Shown here: piece after piece, positions 1 through 5,315 of the stretch
Layout of the letters: each line of letters begins with the position of its first letter
How positions within the stretch are numbered: position 1 is the stretch's first letter
Source: JAKQDH01 sp029558835
GTDB taxonomy: Bacteria > Planctomycetota > Phycisphaerae > UBA1845
NCBI GenBank assembly: GCA_035356615.1
Contig: DAOQSN010000066.1
Span: 1-11,233 of the forward strand
Reading direction: 5' to 3'
Length of the DNA: 11,233 nt
Notes under the pieces: model-generated
What the model was told of the DNA's origin: nothing
The model's database searches: none
Seen by the model: the letters and a program-made list of their open reading frames with translations, nothing else
Made by a program: the position numbers and the translations under genes

Positions 1-32
1 CAGCGTACCCCCTGGCCCCCTTGGCGGCAAGG

Positions 33-110
33 CATTAAGTTAACGCTTATAGGGCTTTGCCCGCGCTTGCGGAGCAAGCCGGCCGCCCTGCGGCCCCTGC
101 CGAGTCAATG
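33..110. repeat. Palindromic multi-hairpin element G (78 bp), truncating the second RHS copy
   Basis: The ends CATTAAGT (33-40) and AGTCAATG (103-110) are imperfectly complementary and enclose three tandem hairpins: GGGC-TTT-GCCC (52-62), GCTTGC-GGA-GCAAGC (65-79) and GGCCGC-CCT-GCGGCC (81-95). The two last stems are perfect 6-bp stems with 3-nt loops. On the minus strand the element starts CATTGACT right after the codons for DCDAD of the dockerin-like segment, and RHS similarity ends there. The plan (TTGAC-type ends closing over several small hairpins) matches elements at 213-291, 2475-2553, 2729-2793 and 2801-2899. The outer stem is the weakest of the set, so membership is less certain than for the others. 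Confidence 0.55.
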
Positions 111-113
111 GCA

Positions 114-210
114 GGTCCGCGTCGCAGTCGCGGTCATACTCCTCGTCGCCGACCTCGGACCCGTAGGCCGCGTTGAAGGCCGTCTGGTCCGTGGCGTCCA
201 CGTCGCCGTC
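114..210 (-). other. Dockerin-like calcium-loop segment, second RHS copy
   Basis: Minus-strand residues GDGDVDATDQTAF, then GSEVGDEEYDRDCDAD, show the DxDxD pattern of dockerin type I or EF-hand-like calcium loops. Only one and a half units are left before element G cuts the frame. The main copy (2472-2335) shows the following unit, YDGEVDAFDQSAFN. Confidence 0.6.
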
Positions 211-293
211 GCCCCTTGACACGTCGCAGCGGGCTTCGTCCGCAAGACGCTGCGCGTCCCTCCGCTCCGCAGAGTGGCGACGCGTCAAGGGCA
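211..293. repeat. Palindromic element D, copy in second RHS fragment (83 bp)
   Basis: 15-base arms, CCCTTGACACGTCGC (213-227) and GCGACGCGTCAAGGG (277-291), are complementary except at one position. The element sits at the same place as, and appears identical to, 2473-2555 in the main RHS copy. It separates the codons for ...GDLDA from those for DGDVDA and shifts the frame by two. Internal hairpins are described under the main-copy element. Confidence 0.8.
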
Positions 294-352
294 GGCGTCC
301 AGGTCCCCGTAGGCCGTGTGCCGCCACGCCAGCAGCCGGCCATAGGGCGCCG

Positions 353-582
353 GGTGGCCCACCTCTTCAGAGGTGGGGGAGCGATGAAAGCCGCGGTCTC
401 GCCGACGCACCCGGGCGATGAGCGGCACGGCGTGATGATGCGCCTGCCCGCGCCGATGGGCGTCAACGAGAGTCGCTTCTACTACACTTGGCTACGCACG
501 GACGTGCACGTCCGCCATGCCGCACGGCTACACCGGTGCGAGGCGTTCATCAGTCCCCCAGGTCCACAGGACCTGGGCCACC
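353..582. mobile_element. 230-bp MITE-like element with 9-bp inverted termini and two terminal hairpins
   Basis: The segment starts GGTGGCCCA (353-361) and ends TGGGCCACC (574-582), exact inverse complements. Each terminus runs straight into a perfect 9-bp hairpin: CCCACCTCT/AGAGGTGGG with a 2-nt loop at the left, and CCCAGGTCC/GGACCTGGG with loop ACA at 557-577. A 16-bp perfect palindrome, CGGACGTGCACGTCCG, lies at 499-514. It is absent from the matching place of the main RHS copy, where about 18 bp coding for EEANYT are present instead, so it looks like an insertion with a small target deletion. It encodes no recognisable transposase; a plus-strand frame from the ATG at 384 is open but resembles nothing I know. 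It could be a non-autonomous transposon or a palindrome-bounded repeat of another kind. Confidence 0.55.
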
Positions 583-992
583 CACCACGCCGGCCGGGTT
601 GGTCAGCCCGATGACGTTCCAGTTCGCGTCGGCATACGCGAAGTACGTCCCGTGGTCCCCGAAGATGAGGGCCAACTCGTCAATGTGGTTGGGCCCCCAG
701 ACGTACTGCTGCTGGAGGGCCTGCGAGCCGTCCTCCTCCTCGATGACCTCGGCCCCGTCGTAGAAGAAATACGTGGTCCCATCCAGGCTGCCGCGCTTCG
801 TGACGGCCTTCTTGGCCCGCTGGTCGTTGCCGTAGTAGGCGTACTGGCCGATGACGACGTCGGCGTCATCCTGGGCAGCCTCCTTGACGAGTTTCTCCGG
901 TCTCAACCCAAACGCGACGCACGACGGGAACGCTCTCGGGCAGCAGGCGATCTTGTTTCTGCTTCTCCTGGGCTGGGGGTCACAGGCAGAGC

Positions 993-1406
993 TTACGTTC
1001 CCGGACTGCCCGGAGGCCCGGACACAACCGGATAGACCCGGAGCTCTCGTGCCAGCACAGCCCCTCGGAGTCCGTATGAACACACGATGATCCACAGACG
1101 TACCCCTGCCGCACCTCTGCCCTTGAGCTCGTCAATCGTCCTTTGAACACTTCCCTTGGAATACGCCGGGAACGCCCCGAACTCATGAAGGTTCTCCAGC
1201 GGCGCTTCGCTGACTTGGTCAAGGACGTTGCCCAGCGCGAGATCAACGAACTGAAACTCCTCGACTTCGAGAAACCGCACCACGATCTCTTCCGAGGCGT
1301 CCCAAGCGCGGCAGTACAGCTCGATGCTCTTGTCTTCACCGGACACGACTACACGCGTGCACACGTAGTCATGAAGGGCGCCGCGTTCCAGCAATGGGCT
1401 AGGCAT
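993..1406 (-). CDS. Small hypothetical protein, candidate RHS immunity protein (137 aa)
   Basis: I do not recognise the family. The protein begins MPSPLLERGALHDYV and is a compact, acidic alpha/beta-looking chain (SIELYCRAWDASEEIVVRFL, then EEFQFVDLALGNVLDQVSE), with no signal peptide or membrane segment until a short hydrophobic stretch, GVRLWIIVCSYGL, near the end. The ATG at 1406 was chosen because GGAG lies seven bases upstream; a TTG at 1430 would add eight residues but has no ribosome binding site. It lies less than 100 bp after the stop of the variable RHS tip on the same strand, the usual place for the cognate immunity gene of a polymorphic toxin. That role is inferred from position and size alone. 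The last residues (VSGPPGSPGT) look like read-through into repeat-type DNA, so the natural C-terminus may have been altered. Confidence 0.6.
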   Translation of the reverse strand: MPSPLLERGALHDYVCTRVVVSGEDKSIELYCRAWDASEEIVVRFLEVEEFQFVDLALGNVLDQVSEAPLENLHEFGAFPAYSKGSVQRTIDELKGRGAAGVRLWIIVCSYGLRGAVLARELRVYPVVSGPPGSPGT

Positions 1407-1499
1407 GACAAGGCTCCACTTGGCAGTCAAACCAACTCGAGGCGGGCACGCGCACCTGACACCGTCAGGGGGCGTTCCCGAATGGGTAGCTTACCATCG

Positions 1500-2066
1500 T
1501 CAGAGGCAGGGTGGGTAGTACGGATACGGGGGTCCTCTATGCTTGTGAGTTGGCCTCCCACCATCTGGCGGGCGCTCCCAGTCGTGGGCGTGTCTTCCGT
1601 CCGGTCCGGCGGGTTGCGTGGGGCTGCTGGGCTCAATATCTTTCTTCGGCCAGCCGTCAGGCCCGTACTCACGCTCCTTCTGCCCGTCGCGCTGCCTCGC
1701 CCTCCCGCCGGGTGGTCCTTCAAAGGGGGGCGGGCCATCAGTCTCGATGTCCGGCCCGGGGGGAGCTTCTGGCTGTTCGCTTGGCGGTCGCTCCGACGGC
1801 GGAGCCAGCATGATGTCGAGGATATCCAGCCCGCACCAGGTGCAGAGCGTTCCTTCAATGATGTTCTTAAACCTGTTCAACGCCTGGGACGAATCCAGGC
1901 GGTCGTTCAGATACATCCAGAAGCACTGGGCGATGCAACGCTGAACGGAGTATCCGCGTTGCGGGGCCTCTTGCCCACAGCCCAGCGCGCACCCTATCCC
2001 ACCGCCGAGCAGGTCCGCCGCCGCGCTTGCGATGCACAACTTGCACGAGAACGGGATGCCCTTCTC
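1500..2066 (-). other. Variable C-terminal tip of the RHS protein (188 aa), candidate toxin domain
   Basis: After the conserved DPRG that ends RHS cores, the sequence turns to EKGIPFSCKLCIASAAADLL with a cysteine-rich, partly hydrophobic stretch (CALGCGQ, CIAQCFWMYLND, LCTWCGLDILDIML). A proline-rich linker follows, then YGPDGWPKKDIEP and a histidine-rich end (DGRHAHDWERPPDGGRPTHK). From memory, tails of the form YGPDG..KDI followed by HAHDW occur at the ends of many polymorphic toxins; I cannot name the family with confidence. Switching to unrelated sequence right after the core is the hallmark of RHS tips, which carry the effector. The tip frame itself is intact to the stop at 1500. Confidence 0.6.
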
Positions 2067-2303
2067 GCCGCGCGGGTCCACGCTCTGCAAAGGCTGGGAT
2101 CCGACGTACTCATACGGGTCGGGTCCGCTGGCGTAGCCCAACGGGTCGCGTTGGAGGAACTGGCGCAGGGTGGGGCTGTAGGTGCGCAGGCGGTAGTGCA
2201 GCAAGAGGGATTCGGGGTCGAGTTCGCGGGTGGTGTAGCCGTAGGGGTTGGCGGTGGGTGACCACTCGCGGCCGGCCACCACCACGCTGGTGCCCGGGGC
2301 GTC

Positions 2304-2334
2304 GGGTGGCCCACCTCTTCAGAGGTGGGGGAGC
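2304..2334. repeat. 31-bp hairpin insert H
   Basis: CCCACCTCT and AGAGGTGGG form a perfect 9-bp hairpin with loop TC, flanked by GGGTGG on the left and GGGAGC on the right. It separates the codons for DQSAFN (ending at 2335) from those for DAPGTSVVVAGREW (starting at 2303) and changes the frame by one. Positions 2303-2335 match 351-383, the left end of the 230-bp element, without mismatch. It may be a solo end of that element or an independent hairpin repeat. Confidence 0.7.
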
Positions 2335-2472
2335 GTTGAAGGCCGACTGGTCGAAGGCGTCTACCTCCCCATCATAATCGGCGTCGCAGTTGCGGTCATA
2401 CTCCTCGTCGCCGACCTCGGAGCCGTTGGCCGCGTAGAACGCGGTCTGGTCCGTGGCGTCCACGTCGCCGTC
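2335..2472 (-). other. Dockerin-like calcium-loop segment, main RHS copy
   Basis: Minus-strand residues DGDVDATDQTAFYAANGSEV, then YDRNCDADYDGEVDAFDQSAFN, contain two DxDxD loops, each followed by a DQ(T/S)AF helix start about 23 residues apart, like the tandem F-hand repeats of dockerin type I or thrombospondin-type-3/EF-hand-like loops. It lies between the core motif TPYGRLLAWRHTAYGDLDA and the core end. The loop residues DGDVDA are reached only after the 83-bp insert is ignored. A calcium-stabilised fold is inferred; no cohesin partner is visible. Confidence 0.65.
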
Positions 2473-2555
2473 GCCCCTTGACACGTCGCAGCGGGCTTCG
2501 TCCGCAAGACGCTGCGCGTCCCTCCGCTCCGCAGAGTGGCGACGCGTCAAGGGCA
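2473..2555. repeat. Palindromic element D, main RHS copy (83 bp)
   Basis: 15-base arms, CCCTTGACACGTCGC (2475-2489) and GCGACGCGTCAAGGG (2539-2553), differ from perfect complementarity at one base, which is a G-U pair on the minus strand. Inside are GCAGCG/CGCTGC (2488-2493 and 2510-2515) and CTCTGC-GGA-GCGGAG on the minus strand (2536-2522, one U-G pair). Boundaries were set by joining the codons for GDLDA and DGDVDA. The 83 bp shift the frame by two. Confidence 0.8.
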
Positions 2556-2724
2556 GGCGTCCAGGTCCCCATAGGCCGTGTGCCGCCAGGCCAGCAGCCG
2601 GCCATAGGGCGTGTAGTTGGCCTCCTCCACCACCGCCCCGGCCGGGTTGGTCAGCCCGATGACGTTCCAGTTCGCGTCGGCATACGCGAAGTACGTCCCG
2701 TGGTCCCCGAAGATGAGGGCCAGC

Positions 2725-2793
2725 GCTCCCCTTGACGTTTCGCGCGGGCGCAGCCCGTCTGCGGTCGCGCAGCGACCGGCGAAATGTCAAGGG
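2725..2793. repeat. Palindromic Y-shaped element F (69 bp)
   Basis: Outer arms CCCTTGACGTTTCGC (2729-2743) and GCGAAATGTCAAGGG (2779-2793) pair over 15 bp with one G-T wobble on the plus strand. Inside are two perfect hairpins, both with loop GCA: CGGGC/GCCCG (2745-2757) and CGGTCGC/GCGACCG (2762-2778), separated by about five bases. The result is a Y- or T-shaped fold. The second RHS copy lacks it at the same place (675-680), so it is an insertion. Its length is a multiple of three, but on the minus strand it brings the stop TGA inside CCTTGAC. Confidence 0.85.
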
Positions 2794-2802
2794 TCGTCAA
2801 TG

Positions 2803-2905
2803 CTTGACACGTCAGGGCGTGCAGCACACGCGCTCGCCGCGCGACCGAGTGCACGCACGCCAGAACCGGCCCGCCGCGCGTGCCCTGACGCGTCAAGCAC
2901 AGGTG
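2803..2905. repeat. Palindromic element E (103 bp)
   Basis: Arms TGCTTGACACGTCAGGGC (2801-2818) and GCCCTGACGCGTCAAGCA (2882-2899) are complementary over 18 bp except for one base, at the same place in the arm as in elements D and F. An inner hairpin CGCTCG/CGAGTG (2831-2836 and 2846-2851) has one wobble pair. The second RHS copy reads straight from TCGTCAATG to TGGTTGGG here, so the insertion is net 103 bp. On the minus strand it ends the long RHS frame with a TGA at 2893. Confidence 0.85.
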
Positions 2906-4205
2906 TGGTTGGGCCCCCAGACGTACTGCTGCTGGAGGGCCTGCGAGCCGTCCTCCTCCTCGATGACCTCGGCCCCGTCGTAGAAGAAATACGTGGTCCC
3001 ATCCAGGCTGCCGCGCTTCGTGACGGCCTTCTTGGCCCGCTGGTCGTTGCCGTAGTAGGCGTACTGGGCGAAGGTGATGTCGGCGTCATTCTGGGCGCGA
3101 ACTCTGACCAGATTATCCCAGGCGTCGTAAACATAGGCATGATCCGCGTCTTTGGTGAGGTTGCCGTTGTCGTCATAGGTCGGCGAGACGGAGGTGCTGC
3201 TGAAGTTCTCGTCGATGACGAGGTCGCTGGTCTGGCCCATGTCGTAGCCGACCTTGAGGTTGCGGAACTTGGCCTGCCAGCCGGAGAGGGCCACGCCGCC
3301 GCAGTGAATGCTGAGCCCGCTGAGGAGGGGCACCGTGGTCCACTGGGCCTGCCCCTCGACCTTGTAGCGCAGCCCGTAGGTCTGGGTGAGGGAGACCTCG
3401 ACCTTGCGCCAGTTGGAGACGTTGTAGGTCGTGTTTCCGCCGAGGGCGCTGAGCACCCCGTGCCGCATCCGTTCCGGCCGGGCGTAGGTGCCGTCGAGGC
3501 GGATGCGGTACCAGTTGTCGGGGTCGAGGTAGAGGACGTACAGGGCGGCGTCGGCCCCGCCGTTGAGGTTCATCTCGACCTCGGCGAAGTAGTAGTCATC
3601 GCGGTGGCCGGTGAAGACGGCCTCCCCGCCGTGGTCCTTGGCCTCGACGGTAAGCTCGCCGCTGCCGGTGTTGAGGGAGGTCTTGGCACTGGAGCGCCAG
3701 CGCCGCCCGGCATGCTCCCGCGGGAAGCCGGACCAGGTGCGGAAGTCGTCGAAGGTGGTGTTGGCGGCCTCGCTGATGAGGCCGAAGGAGCCGAAGGGCG
3801 CTATGTTGCTACTGCTGTAGGCGACCCGGCTGGAGGCGACCTGGTCGACCCAGGCCTGGATGTAGGCCTGTTTCTTGACGACGGTGATGGTGTACTGGGT
3901 GTTGGCCTGGATGGTACAGTTCGTGGCGGCCACGCTGCCGCCGATAGAGTCGCCGCCGGTCACCGGGCAGATGCGGATTTGCCCGCCGTTGTTAGGGTTA
4001 ATGACGACGGCATAGCCAGCGTCGGTGCCGCCGTCGAAGCCGACCAGGATGCCGGCACTGGCATCGGTGGTGCCGCTAGGCAGCTTGACCTTGGCCTGGA
4101 AGGCGGCGGGCTTGCCGCTGGCGGAGGTTCGCATCCGCCGGGTGCGCGGATACCGGCTGATGCCGAAACTGCTGGCGGTGCTGGGCGCCGGCACGCGCAC
4201 CGGCA

Positions 4206-4226
4206 GCACGCCCGAAGGCGGCGTGC
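4206..4226. repeat. Short GC-rich hairpin near the 5' end of the RHS segment
   Basis: GCACGCC (4206-4212) and GGCGTGC (4220-4226) form a perfect 7-bp stem with a 7-nt loop, and the stem extends outward through CCGGC/GCCGG with a bulge. It lies in the stretch coding for GTPPSGVLPV, just ahead of the first LamG-like domain, where the protein becomes unusually basic and repeat-like. It may be another small insert or simply a codon-biased palindrome. Confidence 0.35.
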
Positions 4227-4300
4227 CGGGGATTGTCAGAGAATCAGACGCGGCGTGAAGTGACGAGCATTGAAAAACAACCTGCCCCGGAGGACCGCTC

Positions 4301-4480
4301 AAGATCAACTACGATCGGGACAATCTCGTTCGGGAGGCACCTAGCCCTATGGTTCTGCTGGGCGCTTACCGGATCCCTAGCGCCGAATCACGCACGGTGA
4401 TTCAGAACCGGCACAGGCAGTTTGACCCGGCGACACGGCGAAGCGGCGGTTCCTCCAGCGCGATCCGCTGACTCGTCACG
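4301..4480 (+). pseudogene. Degraded RHS core end on the plus strand
   Basis: On the plus strand, 4301-4440 reads INYDRDNLVREA and then NRHRQFDPATRR; 4447-4476 reads RFLQRDPLTR in a frame shifted by two. NRHRQFDPATGRFLQRDPL is the usual end of an RHS core, so this is an RHS fragment with about 8 extra bases (near CGAAGCGG) between the halves. It points opposite to the main RHS gene and adjoins its 5' end, which suggests an inversion or a second RHS gene decayed from its 3' end. Nothing else recognisable is seen from here to the terminator at 4528. Confidence 0.55.
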
Positions 4481-4516
4481 ACGCTGAGGCGTGCGGCGTT
4501 CCGCCTTTCCGTCAGC

Positions 4517-4548
4517 GCAAAAGGTAAGGGCCACGCAAGGCGTGGCCC
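4517..4548 (-). terminator. Rho-independent terminator of the RRM gene
   Basis: GGGCCACGC (4528-4536) and GCGTGGCCC (4540-4548) form a perfect 9-bp stem with a 3-nt loop. Read on the minus strand it is followed by TTACCTTTTGC, a T-rich tail. It lies about 125 bp after the stop of the RRM gene. The stretch 4549-4673 in between shows no gene. Confidence 0.7.
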
Positions 4549-4673
4549 TGTGAGCATCATGCAATTGGGATCAACCGCGCCGCTCCCGTATTCCCGTCGG
4601 TTCGCCTCTAGGTCTTACGCGAAGCGCCGGGCGGAGTCCGCTCGGCCGGGACTGGAGCGACGCTACCGGCGGA

Positions 4674-5009
4674 CTAGTAGCTCCGGCGGCCGCCGCTGCG
4701 GGCGCCGCCCCGACCACCACCACCACCGCCGCCGCCACCACCGAAGCCGCCCCGACGCGGCTCGCGCGGCTTGGCCTCGTTCACGGTGAGGGCCCGTCCC
4801 ATGTAGTCCTTCCCGTTCAGGGCGGCAATGGCCGCCTGGGCCTCTTCGTCGGTCGCCATCTCGACGAACCCGAACCCCTTGCTCTGGCCGGTCACCCGGT
4901 CGCTAACGACCTCCGCGCTCACCACGTTGCCGTGTTGCGCCAACAGGTCGTGCAGCTCCTGGCTGCTGGTCTGATAGCTCATGTTGCCCACATACAATCT
5001 TCTGCCCAT
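4674..5009 (-). CDS. RRM-domain RNA-binding protein with glycine-rich tail (111 aa)
   Basis: A single RNA recognition motif: RNP2 is LYVGNM (residues 5-10) and RNP1 is KGFGFVEM (44-51), with the aromatic residues that stack on RNA bases in place. After the RRM (about 4-80) comes a basic, glycine-rich, RGG-like tail (86-111: RRGGFGGGG...GGRGGARSGGRRSY). Such small RRM proteins are known in cyanobacteria, planctomycetes and some proteobacteria, often cold-induced, and act in the cytoplasm on RNA structure or translation. The ATG at 5009 was chosen because MGRRLYVGN is the family's normal N-terminus and GGAG lies seven bases ahead; an upstream start at 5048 would add 13 unlike residues. It appears to be a single-gene unit with its own promoter and terminator. 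The poly-Gly run comes from GGC/GGT repeats prone to slippage. Confidence 0.93.
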   Translation of the reverse strand: MGRRLYVGNMSYQTSSQELHDLLAQHGNVVSAEVVSDRVTGQSKGFGFVEMATDEEAQAAIAALNGKDYMGRALTVNEAKPREPRRGGFGGGGGGGGGGRGGARSGGRRSY

Positions 5010-5192
5010 CGTACATCTCCAAATCGATGGCAACGACGACCGACACATTCGCTTTCAGGGTCGTCACTGAAAGTGGCCGCGACATTCCGGCCTTGAAAGG
5101 TAGGAGCACGAGCCAGGCTTGGCGATCCGGACTTGAACGATCAACGTCAGTACCTAACGCACCCGCTTGTTTCGACGCACCAACCTGTCCCG

Positions 5193-5220
5193 ATTATATC
5201 GGAAGATTCCGGAGCTGCAA
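5193..5220 (-). promoter_or_regulatory. Sigma70-type promoter and long leader of the RRM gene
   Basis: On the minus strand, TTGCAG (5220-5215) and a consensus TATAAT (5198-5193) are spaced by 16 bp. A start about seven bases further would give a leader near 175 nt before the ATG at 5009. This is unusually long and in keeping with cold-shock-type control, though no known leader motif was recognised. The -35 match is only partial. Between 5221 and the acyltransferase gene's stop at 5316, the only structure is a weak CCCCC/GGGGG hairpin near 5262-5281. Confidence 0.55.
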
Positions 5221-5315
5221 TCGTAAAGTTCTGGGACGTTTCCGCTGCCCGTTCACCCACTACCCCCTACCGCTTGGGGGGCAATTTAGATAAACCACAA
5301 TCAAGCCGGCATCCT

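Larger units (their letters stand above)
114..905 (-). pseudogene. Truncated second copy of an RHS core with dockerin-like segment, interrupted by two elements
   Basis: Read on the minus strand, about 905-583 encodes an RHS core (KLVKEAAQDDADVVIGQYAYYGNDQR, then FFYDGAEVIEEEDGSQ, WGPNHIDELALIFGD, NWNVIGLTNPAG). Positions 352-294 continue with PYGRLLAWRHTAYGDLDA in another frame, and 210-114 give the dockerin-like DGDVDATDQTAFN...DCDAD in a third. It has no start codon of its own, and similarity to the main RHS gene begins abruptly near 900. Positions 686-847 look base-for-base the same as 2906-3067, so the duplication or gene conversion is recent. It is interrupted by a 230-bp element (353-582) and an 83-bp palindrome (211-293), and cut off at 110 by another. 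This copy lacks the two inserts that break the main gene at 2725-2793 and 2803-2905, so it records the uninterrupted sequence (WGPNHIDELALIF). It may be a silent core fragment of the type found downstream of rhs genes. Confidence 0.75.
1500..4308 (-). pseudogene. RHS/YD-repeat protein with LamG-like domains, dockerin-like insert and variable tip; broken by four inserts
   Basis: The first minus-strand segment (4308-2893) encodes two concanavalin/LamG-like beta domains (about residues 68-192 and 205-356), then YD repeats (YDDNGNLTKDADHAYVYDAWDNLVR) and an RHS core up to WGPNH, where an insert brings a stop. The core resumes at about 2720 (ALIFGDHGTYFAYADANWNVIGL), passes a dockerin-like stretch (2472-2335) and ends with SPTANPYGYTTRELDPESLL, FLQRDPLG and DPRG, followed by a 188-residue tip. 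The four inserts, 2803-2905, 2725-2793, 2473-2555 and 2304-2334, total 286 bp; without them 841 codons are continuous. RHS proteins are usually much longer and have a secretion signal. Neither is seen here, and a reversed RHS remnant adjoins the 5' end, so the front is probably lost. It is either a pseudogene or a gene whose inserts are removed or bypassed. Confidence 0.8.

Noticed and set aside
536..560. Hammerhead ribozyme suggested by CTGATGA on the minus strand within the 230-bp element
   Set aside because: The required GAAA after a short stem is missing, and no stem III partner was found.
1143..2261. Plus-strand frame of 372 codons across the RHS tip
   Set aside because: It overlaps the RHS core end and the candidate immunity gene on the minus strand, both better supported by motifs and a ribosome binding site.
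2473..2905. The cloverleaf-like inserts as tRNA genes
   Set aside because: There is no T-loop GTTCRA sequence, no anticodon arm of the right size and no acceptor-like 7-bp stem; the outer stems are 15-18 bp.
2617..4263. Long plus-strand frame (548 codons) opposite the RHS gene
   Set aside because: The minus strand has clear LamG-like and RHS motifs; the plus-strand protein is a run of Val, Ala, Gly and Asp typical of an antisense frame in GC-rich DNA.
1500..4308. Frame changes in the RHS gene as sequencing errors
   Set aside because: The shifts are caused by whole palindromic inserts of 31-103 bp absent from, or shared with, the second copy, not by single-base indels.
1..4500. CRISPR array
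   Set aside because: The repeats are palindromes of differing length scattered in genes, without regular spacers.
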